The translations under genes and the position numbers were made by a program. The notes below the pieces were generated by a model that was not told where the DNA came from, made no database searches, and worked only from the letters and a program-made list of their open reading frames with translations. Shown here piece after piece: positions 32,201 to 40,106 of a stretch of 46,668 bases of DNA. How positions within the stretch are numbered: the stretch's first letter is position 1; every line of letters starts with the position of its first letter. This DNA comes from Akkermansia muciniphila (lineage in GTDB: Bacteria; Verrucomicrobiota; Verrucomicrobiia; Limisphaerales; SXTU01). The stretch is taken from NCBI GenBank assembly GCA_945872195.1, contig CAMBZO010000001.1:1-46668 (forward strand). The letters run 5' to 3'.

Positions 32201-33419
32201 AGCCGGAGTTCACGGGCGAGCGGTCGTTTGCGTAGATCACATGGCAGGCGGTGCAGCCGGAGGAGCGGTAGTCGCCGGGATGATTGTTGCTGCCCATGAA
32301 GTCGAGCAACGGGTCGTGCAGGCGCGTCTTCTGCAAGTTGAGATAGACCGGGTCAATGCGGTTCAAGGTGCCGAGGCCGCGCTCGCTGAGGCGGCGGAGC
32401 GGCTTGCCAGGCGGTTCGACGGCGTTCGGGATGCCGAGCTGGTTCTGCTTCTCGCCGCCCTTCTCGAAGATGCGAAGGATGTTGCTCGGCTGGCCGATGG
32501 CGAAGCGCGGGAGCGGGTCGAGGTAGGGCAAGACGCCGTAACGCTTCGTGTCCTCGGGCGTGACGGGCGTGGGGTTCACGAGGCGAACGGCGGTGCCGTC
32601 GGCGGCGTGGGCTTGGCCGTAGAGCGGGTTCTTCTGCGGGATGGCGCCGTTGTTGTAGAGCGCCGCGCCCCAAAGCATCGCACCGTGGCGCATCATCGAG
32701 TGGCCGACGCTCGCGACCTCCTGCTTGTGGCAGGTGCCGCACGCCTTGTCCGCGACACGCAGGTCGCCGGGGTTCACGAACTGGATGAACTCGGGCGACT
32801 CCTGGTTGAGCAGGATGGTGGAGTTGTTTGGGTTCGCGGAGCCGGGCCACCACTCGGCGTGACGCGGGGCGACGTGGGCCTTGCGCATGAGCAGGCCGGG
32901 CGTGGCGTTGCCGCCGTGGCAATCCGTGCAGCCCAGCACTACGTTGGGCGACTTGTGCATCGTGTGCTCGTCGGTGCCGCCGTGGCATTCGAGGCAGCCG
33001 CGTGACTTGCGCGACGCGTCTTCGCGGGATTGGTCAATCAGGTTCGGGGCCGGGAGCTGGCGGGCGGTGTCGCGCGGCAAATCGATTGGGACAGAAATCG
33101 CGGGGCCGAAAGCCGGCGAAGCTCCAAGGTCCAAGCTCCAAATCCCAAAGAAGCTCCAAGCTCCAAGCACCAAGGCAAGGGCGCGCGCTGCCGTAGCGTC
33201 CGACAGCACGCCTTCTCCCTTCCTCGGAAGAGGGGAAAAGGTGGCCGCAGGCCGGATGAGGGGTGGGGCCACCAACGCTGACGCACACAACCCCTCACCC
33301 CGGCCCTCTCCCCTCATCCGATGAAGGGAGAGGGAGTCGAAGTGCGCCGGCGCAACGACGGCTCCGATGGCGCTTGGCCATTGGAGCTTTTTTTGGAGCT
33401 TGGAGCTTGGAGTTTTCAT
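29238..33419 (-). CDS. Ten-heme cytochrome c fused to an LVIVD-type propeller
   Basis: A 1393-residue protein counted from ATG 33419. Ten CxxCH heme c motifs lie at residues 142, 164, 227, 389, 446, 603, 630, 746, 757 and 864. From about 970 to 1290 come repeats of the YLYTANGADGFEVFDVAN / FAYVANGAEGLAFIDIS kind, typical of LVIVD beta-propellers. Hemes must be attached outside the cytoplasm. The only hydrophobic export-like segment (ALALVLGAWSFFGIWSLDLG, 80-99) lies inside a repeat-derived N-terminus; a GTG at 33209 (codon 71) would make this a standard signal peptide. The porin-like gene is 4 bp upstream on the same strand. An electron-transfer role at or across the outer membrane is inferred. 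Confidence 0.9.
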   Translation of the reverse strand: MKTPSSKLQKKLQWPSAIGAVVAPAHFDSLSLHRMRGEGRGEGLCASALVAPPLIRPAATFSPLPRKGEGVLSDATAARALALVLGAWSFFGIWSLDLGASPAFGPAISVPIDLPRDTARQLPAPNLIDQSREDASRKSRGCLECHGGTDEHTMHKSPNVVLGCTDCHGGNATPGLLMRKAHVAPRHAEWWPGSANPNNSTILLNQESPEFIQFVNPGDLRVADKACGTCHKQEVASVGHSMMRHGAMLWGAALYNNGAIPQKNPLYGQAHAADGTAVRLVNPTPVTPEDTKRYGVLPYLDPLPRFAIGQPSNILRIFEKGGEKQNQLGIPNAVEPPGKPLRRLSERGLGTLNRIDPVYLNLQKTRLHDPLLDFMGSNNHPGDYRSSGCTACHVIYANDRSPVNSGWYSKYGHQGLSFTGDSAIRKDERGHPIKHEFTRSIPSSQCMNCHMHQGNLFVNPFLGYTWWDQESDGELMYPHPGNPLANDKHFLGNRKPEEFQKQRNPTEEQLTHAIAKNPEAAAARGLWGDLDFLEKVAELNPRMKHTQFADYHGHGWVFRAVFKKDKSGNLLTLDDQKIPHDDAHKFEKAVHLKDIHLAKGMHCADCHFLTDSHGDGNLYGEPRAATSVECIDCHGTVNARPSLVTSGNGGRFSNGGKGVNIAASSTPWGPRFVWEGKRLFQRSNLSPDVRWEIPQTLDTIDPQHSRYNAKARYAKTLRRDGQTWGDVPEAAKCAQALAHDNSNLTCQVCHSSWATSCFGCHLPMRANQRVPLNKFEGMTTRNFTGYNPQVVRDDVFQLGVDASYKSNRVAVLRSSSAVIVGSQNSNREWVYSQQQTVSAEGYSGQAYNPHFPHTTSGVGTTKGCTDCHLAADNSNNAWMTSLLGFGTGTVNFFGRYAWVGAGKDGLYGVVWTEQEEPQAAIGSHLHRLAYPDNFKRHVEANKGVLPEKQDGNDLAHHHHAKEILDLTLRGEYLYTANGADGFEVFDVANIDQKGFSERIVTAPVSPLGQRTYIRTKYATSVTLPSTLGIDPTRQRLPENEEQPISLIYAWAFITDREEGLVMTTVATLVDGNPNNNFLDKDLKTIRFNPDGKLAGAMHSFMAGTNLFVVAKKGLFVLGLHNDKLEAPKLVAELSNGEFKNPRAVSVQFRYAYVTDDDGFKVVDISDPTKPRLIPGATVPLKNAQRFYHARTFAYVANGAEGLAFIDISNPEKPRLERMFNADGKLNDTRSVQIGSVNASMFALVADGKNGLRVLQMISPENVPTHMGFSPAPSPKLIATYPTHGPAVAVSRGLDRDRVVDETGNQTVVFGRRGSRPFTMDEMEKFFRHFAGPTPSDLKSKRTGPLYKVEEVAVKNGELQTASGAKLKQPSAFKAEPEAQPARPSNDRLVRRGN
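33119..33176. repeat. 'AAGCTCCAAGCTCC' low-complexity repeat
   Basis: AAGCTCCAAGGTCCAAGCTC and further copies of the word repeat through 33176. Read on the minus strand in frame, they encode the hydrophobic stretch LVLGAWSFFGIWSLDLGAS of the cytochrome signal region. The same word returns at 33372-33416. Confidence 0.75.
33241..33334. repeat. GC-rich inverted-repeat element
   Basis: CCCTCTCCC (33304-33312) pairs with GGGAGAGGG (33326-33334). Further left, CCGGATGAGGGGTGGGG (33252-33268) is an imperfect inverted copy of the CCCCTCACCCCGG stretch at 33291-33303. Mosaic structure resembles REP-like intergenic elements. It lies in the extended N-terminal frame of the cytochrome. Confidence 0.65.
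33372..33416. repeat. Second 'TTGGAGCTTGGAGC' low-complexity repeat
   Basis: GCTTGGCCATTGGAGCTTTT, then TTTGGAGCTTGGAGCTTGGA: complement of the word at 33119-33176 when read on the plus strand, so the two tracts flank the GC-rich element as inverted copies. It abuts the ATG at 33419. Confidence 0.7.
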
Positions 33420-33423
33420 GTCC

Positions 33424-36111
33424 TCAGTAAGTAAGGGTCAACGCAATCAATCCGCTGTAGAGAAAGTCATCCACCTTGCCGGCGCGCGAGGTCTCTTCGA
33501 GGCCGGGCACGGGGTCGGTGCTGCGACGGTAAATGTCCTTGTAGCCGCGACCCGGCAGCAGCACGCCCCAGCCGGCGGAGAGAATCACATTGTCGGTCAA
33601 GAAGGGCCGATACTGGAGGCCGAGGCTCAGGTCGAGGCCCAGCTCGCGGTCAATCTTATCCGTCAGCAACGCTGTGCGCAGCGGGTCTGTCTCGGCGAAC
33701 CGGATGTAGTTCAAGTTCACGAACGCCTTGAGCTTGGGGGTCACGTCCATATCCGTGCCGAGGCCCCAGAGGTAGATGCCGGGGTTCACGAAGTTCGCCT
33801 GGCCCTGCGCTTTGCTCGTCCGCAAGTTCGGCACGAGCGAGCCGCCCTGCTTCAATCCCACCGCCGTCCCACCGAAGTTAAATCCCTGCCGCACGTAGTA
33901 GCTGAATGGCCCACCGACGAAGTTCGGGTTGTCGAGAATCGTGTCGAAGCCCGTCGCCTTGCCGTCATCGGCCTTGCTGTCGCCGCTCGCGTAAACGAAG
34001 GAGGCTTTGTAGCGCACCCAGTCGCGGTCGTAGCTCAGTTCCAGCGCGGCGAACTGCGCGTTGATGTTCACCGGTTGGCCTGCGAGGCCGTTGAAGTCGT
34101 CGCGTCCAAACGCGTGATAGAACTGGTGCGAGACATTCCAGCGTCCGATGTGGCCGTCGCCGCCGAAGCCGAGGTAGTAGGCACGCACGTCGTGCGGGCG
34201 CACCGTGCCGATGGGCGTGGGCCTGACGATGCCGCCGTTGCGGTCGTAGTGGATGTCGGCGTCGTCGAGGTTCGCGTGGAAGCTCCACGTCGTGGTGTAG
34301 CCCTTGAAGAAGGTATCCTGCAAATAGGCGTTCGCGATGACCACTCGCTGGTTGCGCTGCTCGAAGGTGTTCAGGCCCGAGTTCGTGTCCTTCTCGCGCA
34401 TGTCGAACACCGCCGCGTTGTATTGCAGCCGGTTGTTCGCGTAGTTGCCGAAGATCCGCCCGCCGAGGTTCGTGTCGTTGAAGAGGAAGCCGCGGAAGTC
34501 GGAGTTGAACGTCTGGTTGCCGCCCTTGAGAGCGATAAAGTCGTAGCTGTCCGTGAGGTCGCGCAGGTGCAGCTCGATGAAGGCTTCCTGCAACGCCCAG
34601 TAGTCCTTCGTGCGAACCGTCGAGCGGCGGCCGGCGAGGCTGTCGGCGGACGTGAGTTGCCCCGCGAGCAGCGTGTTGATGTCAGCGGGGTTCGTGACGA
34701 AGGCGTTGCTGGGATTGGCGAAGTTGTTCCCCGGTCCGCCACCGAGGAAGCCGCGCGGGTCGGGCGAGACGCCGCCGGTTTCCTGCACGTGGAGGTAGTT
34801 GATGTTGTAAACCGGCGTGAGCTTGATGGCCCACTCGACGGGCTTGAACACCGTCTCGCCACGAAACAACTCCACCGCGAACGCCATGTTGTTCTGCACC
34901 GACAACGCCTCGCCGCGACCGAAGAACTCGTATTGTCCCGGCTTGGCCGCGCTCGCGCCGCTGGGCGTTGGGACGACTTGGCCGCTGAAGTCCGTCGAGT
35001 TGTTGACCGTGACGTTGAGGAAAATGTCCTGGCCGATGACGGGCAAATCGCCCTTGAGCACGCTCTGGTAATACGGATGCCACAGGCGCGGCTCGTGGTA
35101 GTAGAAGGGGTCTTCGCCGCTGCCGTTGGCGTAGCGCTTCCACGGCAGGAAGCCTGTGCGCCAGCGGTCATTTGCCGACTCGGTGTTCGGCGGCAGTGCC
35201 ACGCCGGTGTCGCGCGCGATGCCGCTGCTCTCGAAGTGCGGGTGGAAGGGGAGATTGCGCCGGGTGTTCGCGCGCGGGAGGTCCAGCTCGCGGGGGAGTT
35301 TGTCCAAGCCATACTTCGCCTTCGACTCCGCCGTCTGTGGCTCCACCGTGAGCGTGCGAATGGCTGCGCGCGGCAGAGTGAACGCCACTGGCTCGGACCC
35401 AAACCCACTCGGCGCACGCGGGGGCACGGCGACGACCTCGGTGTCGCGAAGTAGCACACGCGGCAACGCCAGCGGCGCAGGCACCGGCTCCGACCCAAAC
35501 GGAGGGCCGAGCGTGAACTCGGGTTTGAAGAACGGCTCCTCGATGGGTTTGGAGTTCTTCACGCCGGGGTCGGGATTGAATTGAGGTGGGGTTTTTGGCG
35601 CGGGTTGCACGGTGCGCGTGACTTTGAGCTGCAGGCCCGAGGCTTCTCCCACGAACGAGAACGGCGCAGTCGGCCCGGTGCGCGGGTCGGGCGTGAACTT
35701 GTCCGGCACCGCCGGTGGCGTCCCGCTGCTCAACGTGACGCGCGGGACGAAGGTGGCCTCGATGGCCGGGAAGAGCAGCGACGCCGGGAACGGTAGAAAA
35801 TTCTTGTCCGGCTCCGGGCTGAAGATGCTGGGCGCGAGGGGCGGCGGGCCGGAGGTGGTTTCCTGGAGTGGCTTGAGCCGATCGCGCACGCGCTCGGCGT
35901 CTTCCTTCGGCGAGAGGACTGGGGACGAAGCAGGGCTGACTGCGGACTTGGATTTTGCCGGGCGGTTCGTCAGGAGAGCGCCCGGCTTGACCGGCTCCGC
36001 GGCGTGGCCGGGCGCACATGCGAGACCCACCGCGACGTAGGGCGCGGCGGACCGAAGCAGGCCGCGCAATCGCGGGAATTTATGGCCCTGAAACGACAGT
36101 GGCATCTGCAT
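33424..36111 (-). CDS. Large outer-membrane beta-barrel protein with Pro-rich N-terminal region
   Basis: An 895-residue exported protein. A signal peptide (LLRSAAPYVAVGLACAPGHA, about residues 15-34) is followed by a 300-residue Pro-rich region. That region has recurring F-x-P-(E/D)-P motifs (FSPEP, FTPDP, FNPDP) and short aromatic/acidic blocks. The remaining 550 residues show alternating hydrophobic strands, Tyr/Trp/Asn/Gly-rich turns and a terminal strand ending LTLTY, the usual mark of an outer-membrane barrel. Start: ATG 36111, with ATG 36105 two codons later; frames further upstream are antisense to the divergent gene. It is 4 bp upstream of the ten-heme cytochrome, so the pair is probably cotranscribed as a porin-cytochrome unit. 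Specific family (MtrB/PioB or other) cannot be named. Confidence 0.82.
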   Translation of the reverse strand: MQMPLSFQGHKFPRLRGLLRSAAPYVAVGLACAPGHAAEPVKPGALLTNRPAKSKSAVSPASSPVLSPKEDAERVRDRLKPLQETTSGPPPLAPSIFSPEPDKNFLPFPASLLFPAIEATFVPRVTLSSGTPPAVPDKFTPDPRTGPTAPFSFVGEASGLQLKVTRTVQPAPKTPPQFNPDPGVKNSKPIEEPFFKPEFTLGPPFGSEPVPAPLALPRVLLRDTEVVAVPPRAPSGFGSEPVAFTLPRAAIRTLTVEPQTAESKAKYGLDKLPRELDLPRANTRRNLPFHPHFESSGIARDTGVALPPNTESANDRWRTGFLPWKRYANGSGEDPFYYHEPRLWHPYYQSVLKGDLPVIGQDIFLNVTVNNSTDFSGQVVPTPSGASAAKPGQYEFFGRGEALSVQNNMAFAVELFRGETVFKPVEWAIKLTPVYNINYLHVQETGGVSPDPRGFLGGGPGNNFANPSNAFVTNPADINTLLAGQLTSADSLAGRRSTVRTKDYWALQEAFIELHLRDLTDSYDFIALKGGNQTFNSDFRGFLFNDTNLGGRIFGNYANNRLQYNAAVFDMREKDTNSGLNTFEQRNQRVVIANAYLQDTFFKGYTTTWSFHANLDDADIHYDRNGGIVRPTPIGTVRPHDVRAYYLGFGGDGHIGRWNVSHQFYHAFGRDDFNGLAGQPVNINAQFAALELSYDRDWVRYKASFVYASGDSKADDGKATGFDTILDNPNFVGGPFSYYVRQGFNFGGTAVGLKQGGSLVPNLRTSKAQGQANFVNPGIYLWGLGTDMDVTPKLKAFVNLNYIRFAETDPLRTALLTDKIDRELGLDLSLGLQYRPFLTDNVILSAGWGVLLPGRGYKDIYRRSTDPVPGLEETSRAGKVDDFLYSGLIALTLTY

Positions 36112-36151
36112 CAATGAGAGGCGTTCCACCAAACGAAAAGCAAGCTCGCGC

Positions 36152-36180
36152 GTGTAAGCGAAGTGTAAAACTTTCGTCAA
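36152..36180 (-). promoter_or_regulatory. Candidate promoter for the barrel-cytochrome pair
   Basis: On the minus strand TTGACG (36180-36175) and TTACAC (36157-36152) are 17 bases apart, about 40 bases before the barrel start. The -10 match is weak. The 70-bp divergent gap must serve both genes. Confidence 0.25.
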
Positions 36181-36181
36181 T

Positions 36182-37801
36182 TTGCTTGCCGCTCGGCGCA
36201 GGTTTTTCCACAACTGGTGGCGTTTGAAGTCCGCCCTGTTCATCCTTGGCCTTCTGCTGTCTGTCCTGCCCGTGCGCGCGCAGATGACGGTGGCGGATGT
36301 GACCACGGTGCTGGCCCAGGCGGTTTCGCGCGCGGCGGTCGTCTCGCCCGCGAGCGTGGTCGCGGTGGTGGACCGCGAAGGATTCGTGCTCGGCGTGTGG
36401 AGCGTGAACGGCCTCGCGCCGTCGGCGGACAACCTCGCCAACGCCATCGCCAAGGCGGGCACGGCGGCGTTCCTCAGCAGCGGGCAGAACGCCTTCACCA
36501 CGCGCACGGCGGCGATGATCGTGCAGCAGAACTTCCCGCCCGGCGTGAACAAGCGCCCGCCCGGCCCGCTGGTGGGCGTGAACTTCTCGCAGCTCTCCTT
36601 CTCTGACATCAACAAATTCAAGCTGCCTGCCGCCGCGCCGCTCGCGTTCAACGCGACGCCGGGCGCGACGGTGACGCCGATTGCCACTCCCCTCACCGGT
36701 GGCCTCGCCGGCACGGCGGGCGGCGTGCCGCTCTACATTGCTGGAGTGCTGGTTGGCGGCGTGGGCGTCGCGGGCGATGGCGACGACAGCCCGCTCAACA
36801 TCTCTGCCTCCACGGTCATCAGCTCGAAAGTGGACGAAGATGTTGCGCTCGCGGGACAAGTCGGCTTCGGGCCTGCCTCCCGGATTCTTGCGTCGAAGGT
36901 GTTCATTGACGGCATCGCGCTGCCCTACGTGGCGAGCACGACAGCGCTCGGCGTCGTGACGCCGCTGGGCGGCATCGGCGCGGTGGTGGCCGGCTTCGCA
37001 CCGGCGGCGAGTCCCGCCGCGCCGTTGCCCTACGTGGCCACGACGATGGGGGGTGTGACCGGCCAGATACGCCAACCCATCACCGCCGATCTCAGCCCGG
37101 TCCCGCTGCCGGGTGGAACGGTGCGGCTCACGGCGGCGGAGGTCACAGCCATCCTCACCGCTGGCGCGAACCGCGCCCGCACCACGCGCGCGGGCATCCG
37201 CCTGCCGCGCGGCGTGCCGATGCAGTGTTTTATTTCCGTGGTGAGCAATCCGAACTCCGCTGGCACCGCGCCCGTCGTGCTCGGCACGTTCTGCACCTCG
37301 CCGGACACGACGCGGTTCAGTTGGGATGTGTGCGTTCAAAAAGCGCGCACGGCGATTTTCTTCAGCACGGACACTCGGGCGTTCACGGCGCGCACCGTGG
37401 GCTTCATGGCGCAAGGCACTTTCCCCCCCGGCATCGGCGGGACGACTCCCGGCATCTTCCTCGGGCTGCAAGAACGCTTCTCCATCATCACCGTCCCGGC
37501 GATCGCGGCCGTCAACACGCTCAATGGCGCGGCCTTCACGACCTCCATCGCGGTGAACCCGAACCTGCCGAACGGCATGACCGTCTTCGCCGGCTCCATG
37601 CCGCTGTATCGCGGCGGCGTGCTCATCGGCGCGGTGGGCGTGAGCGGCGATGGCATCGATCAGGACGACCTCGTGGCCGCGTCGGCAGCGGCGGCGTTGG
37701 GTGGAATCTTCCTGCCGCCGGAAACAGTCCGAGCCGATCGCAGCCTCCATCGCGGGGCACGTCTGCCGATGGTGAAGTTCCCACGCAACCCGGCGCTGTA
37801 G
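36182..37801 (+). CDS. Exported protein with two HbpS/GlcG-type domains
   Basis: A 539-residue exported protein with a signal peptide (MLAARRRF..., core ALFILGLLLSVLPVRAQ). Two copies of the GlcG/HbpS-type fold follow. The first spans about 35-205 with VVAVVDREGFVLGVW, AKAGTAAFLS and GGVPLYIAGVLVGGVGVAGD. The second spans about 315-530 with KARTAIFFS and MPLYRGGVLIGAVGVSGDGI followed by DQDD. Bacterial members of this family bind or degrade heme, or serve as co-factors of uptake and utilisation pathways. No in-frame ATG precedes the signal peptide; TTG at 36182 or TTG at 36224 are the candidate starts. Divergent from the barrel-cytochrome pair, 70 bp apart, which suggests a heme-related or electron-transfer-related role by inference. 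Confidence 0.82.
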   Translation: MLAARRRFFHNWWRLKSALFILGLLLSVLPVRAQMTVADVTTVLAQAVSRAAVVSPASVVAVVDREGFVLGVWSVNGLAPSADNLANAIAKAGTAAFLSSGQNAFTTRTAAMIVQQNFPPGVNKRPPGPLVGVNFSQLSFSDINKFKLPAAAPLAFNATPGATVTPIATPLTGGLAGTAGGVPLYIAGVLVGGVGVAGDGDDSPLNISASTVISSKVDEDVALAGQVGFGPASRILASKVFIDGIALPYVASTTALGVVTPLGGIGAVVAGFAPAASPAAPLPYVATTMGGVTGQIRQPITADLSPVPLPGGTVRLTAAEVTAILTAGANRARTTRAGIRLPRGVPMQCFISVVSNPNSAGTAPVVLGTFCTSPDTTRFSWDVCVQKARTAIFFSTDTRAFTARTVGFMAQGTFPPGIGGTTPGIFLGLQERFSIITVPAIAAVNTLNGAAFTTSIAVNPNLPNGMTVFAGSMPLYRGGVLIGAVGVSGDGIDQDDLVAASAAAALGGIFLPPETVRADRSLHRGARLPMVKFPRNPAL

Positions 37802-37897
37802 CCTGCTGGTGACGGAAAGATCGGTGCGGGTAAGCGGTGGGACCAAGAGCGGACCACCCAATCCTGCACACCATCGGCTGCGCCCGCACGTTCCAGC

Positions 37898-38929
37898 TCA
37901 GAGCTTCACGCGCGCGAGGTAAATCGCGGACTTGCCCTCGTGCGAGGAGTAGTAGCTCACCCAAAGCAGGTTGTCGTGCCAGACAAGGCCGGGGTAGCTG
38001 CTGTCGCCGCTGCTGGGCAGGTCGAGCAGGGGCTTCAGCTCGCCTTTTGTGACGTCTAGTTCGCAGACGACAGTCATGGTCTTCTTGTCCGGGCCGTGAT
38101 TGTGCAAACGGCCGCAGGCAATCCAACGGCCGTCGGGAATCTGGATGAAGTTTGGGCCGCCGAGAAATTGGCCGAGGTCTTTCCACACCCACTCGTCGTA
38201 GGGAATTCGTTTGCTGATGCCCAGCAGCGCGGTGTTGGAAGGCTTTCCGTCGCGGCGTTGCAGGCAATAGAGCGTGCCGTCCGGTGCGACCCGCAAGGTG
38301 GCCTCCGTCGGGCCGTTCTCAGTGGAGAGGTCATCTACCAGCGTGTCGAAGTCCGTGCCGTTCTTGGTGATTAGCAGCGACGTGCCGTATTTCTTCGCAG
38401 TGCGACTCTCGGGCGAAACGTCGTAGGCGATTCCCAAGCCGTTGTTGCGGTGCCACGTGACGCGCCAGAGCCATTGGTTCGTCGGGCCGACCCAGAAGAC
38501 CTTGCCCCACTTTTTCCCGTCATCGGAGAGCGCGACGAAGGACTGGCTCTCGGTGGCAGGCTTGTTCCCCTCGCGCACGGTCGCGCCGCCGAGCAGCATG
38601 AGGCGCGGTGGGTTCGGCATGACGGAGATTTTCGGGTCGCGCAAGTCGAAGCCCGCCATTTCGATGCGCGCCGTGGATTCCCACCAGTAACCGCTGTCGC
38701 TGGTGAGCACGCGAATTGCGCCGTCGGGGGAGACGTGGCCGCCGCCCTCGCGGAACGTGCAATACCAGCGATCCTTGAAGCGCACGAGGTCGGTGAACGC
38801 GTTGTGCGGTGCGGCGTCCCAGATTTTGCGGTGCTCGACGAGCCGGGCAGCGGGTGCTGGCGCGGCGGTGTCGGCGGCGAGAACTGGCAGCGCGGCCAGC
38901 AGGCAGGCGAGGAGTAATTTTGCGTTCAT
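37898..38929 (-). CDS. Exported sialidase-like (Asp-box) protein
   Basis: A 343-residue secreted protein with signal peptide MNAKLLLACLLAALPVLAA. The rest is a beta-propeller-like body with two recognisable Asp-box motifs, TSDSGYWWES (S-x-D-x-G-x-x-W) and LSDDGKKWGKV, plus CTFREGGGHV near residue 60 and SGDSSYPGLVWHDNLLWVSY near the end. These features are those of the exo-alpha-sialidase/BNR superfamily. Whether it cleaves sialic acid is not shown; many such exported proteins act on other glycans or are not enzymes. ATG 38929 is chosen because it starts the signal peptide. Next gene on the strand is 120 bp upstream. Confidence 0.8.
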   Translation of the reverse strand: MNAKLLLACLLAALPVLAADTAAPAPAARLVEHRKIWDAAPHNAFTDLVRFKDRWYCTFREGGGHVSPDGAIRVLTSDSGYWWESTARIEMAGFDLRDPKISVMPNPPRLMLLGGATVREGNKPATESQSFVALSDDGKKWGKVFWVGPTNQWLWRVTWHRNNGLGIAYDVSPESRTAKKYGTSLLITKNGTDFDTLVDDLSTENGPTEATLRVAPDGTLYCLQRRDGKPSNTALLGISKRIPYDEWVWKDLGQFLGGPNFIQIPDGRWIACGRLHNHGPDKKTMTVVCELDVTKGELKPLLDLPSSGDSSYPGLVWHDNLLWVSYYSSHEGKSAIYLARVKL

Positions 38930-39049
38930 GCGTTGGTTGTAGCGGGTTGGCGACGGGGTTTCAACCGGAACTCCAAGGAAGGCTATTTTCACCACGGACA
39001 GAGACGGATGAATGCGGCGCAGGATAGGCGCGAGCAGGGGCGCTTGGAC

Positions 39050-40021
39050 CTATTTCTTCTTCGCCGGTGGCGCGTCTTTCGGCGGCGGGAGGAAGAACAG
39101 GTTTCCGTTTGCCTTGGTCTTGCGGGCGAAGACCTTGTCCGCACAGGTCACGTAGAGCACGTCCATGTTCGGACCGCCGAAGCCGCAGCTCGTCATGAAC
39201 TTGTCCGATGGTTTCGGCAGCACGCCGCTCATGCGGCCCGTGGGATCGAACACCTGCACGCCCATGGCGCTCGCGACGTAGTAACGGCCCTGTGCGTCGC
39301 TCGTCATGCCGTCGCCGCTGCTGGCGGCCTTGTAAACCGGTGAGCGGCCGTCGGGGCTTTTCGCGTTCACGTCCACCTCGGTGCGCATCGTCATGTAAGG
39401 CTCCTTGTGCGCGAGCGTGCCGTCCGGCTGGATGCGCATGGCCCACACGTGCTGCCCGCGCGAGTCAGACACCGCGAGCGTGCCCTGGTCTGGCGAGAGG
39501 GTGAGACCGTTCGGTGCCGCGATGCCCACGTCCACGGCGAGCTTCACCTTGGTCTGCGGGTTCACAAAGGTGATCTGCTTCTTGCCCGTCTCGGTGAAGT
39601 AGATATGCCCCTTGTGCGTGACGACCAAATCATTCGGCTGCACATCTTCAGCGATGACAACCTTCTTCCCACCTGGAAACGCGAACGCCACGAGCTGCTT
39701 GTCCTTGCCCACGCATGCGTAAAGCCTTCCATCCGGCCCCCACTTCAACCCGCTGCACGACGTGCCTTCGAGCAGCTGAGTCTTCTTCCCATCCGGTGAG
39801 ATCTGCCAGACCGCCGGCGGCGTGCTCCGCATGTCGCTGAAGTAGAAATTGCCCTTGTCATCCGCGCACGGCGCGTCGGTGAACGCGTGTCCCTCGGACA
39901 CCAGCTTCCAGCCTTCGCCCTCGATGAGCAGCATCGAGAGCGGCATGTCCTGCGAGTGGGCTTTGAGCGTGAGGAGTGCGAAGCCGAGAAGTGTGAGCGT
40001 CCAGTGGTCGATTTTTTTCAT
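39050..40021 (-). CDS. Exported SMP-30/gluconolactonase-like protein
   Basis: A 323-residue exported protein with an N-terminal hydrophobic signal segment (WTLTLLGFALLTLKAHS) and a six-bladed SMP-30/gluconolactonase/LRE-like propeller. The expected metal ligands are visible: Glu43 in SEGHAFTDAP, Asn in EDVQPNDLVV and Asp in SGDGMTSDAQG. Other family blocks are GLKWGPDGRLYAC, APNGLTLSPDQGTLAVSDS and CGFGGPNMDVLYVTC. The family hydrolyses sugar lactones or similar esters with a divalent metal. Substrate unknown. The tail (PPPKDAPPAKKK) is Pro/Lys-rich. Confidence 0.88.
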   Translation of the reverse strand: MKKIDHWTLTLLGFALLTLKAHSQDMPLSMLLIEGEGWKLVSEGHAFTDAPCADDKGNFYFSDMRSTPPAVWQISPDGKKTQLLEGTSCSGLKWGPDGRLYACVGKDKQLVAFAFPGGKKVVIAEDVQPNDLVVTHKGHIYFTETGKKQITFVNPQTKVKLAVDVGIAAPNGLTLSPDQGTLAVSDSRGQHVWAMRIQPDGTLAHKEPYMTMRTEVDVNAKSPDGRSPVYKAASSGDGMTSDAQGRYYVASAMGVQVFDPTGRMSGVLPKPSDKFMTSCGFGGPNMDVLYVTCADKVFARKTKANGNLFFLPPPKDAPPAKKK

Positions 40022-40106
40022 GCGCAGTGAGGAGTTGTTTGACGGCCAATCGCAGTCGCGGCAAGCCGAAACGAGCGACTCTCAACCGGCGGACTCAACC
40101 CCGGCG

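Noticed and set aside
30543..33005. 820-codon open frame on + antisense to the cytochrome gene
   Set aside because: Val/Glu/Arg/Ala-rich composition with no domain; it mirrors a strongly supported ten-heme protein in GC-rich DNA.
33367..35454. 695-codon open frame on + antisense to the barrel gene
   Set aside because: Low-complexity Arg/Val/Glu product; the minus frame has a signal peptide and barrel pattern.
36080..37861. 593-codon open frame on - antisense to the HbpS-type gene
   Set aside because: Composition is a GC shadow; the + frame has a signal peptide and two family domains.
37802..37897. Intergenic gap as a terminator between convergent genes
   Set aside because: No stable hairpin with a T-tract could be seen.
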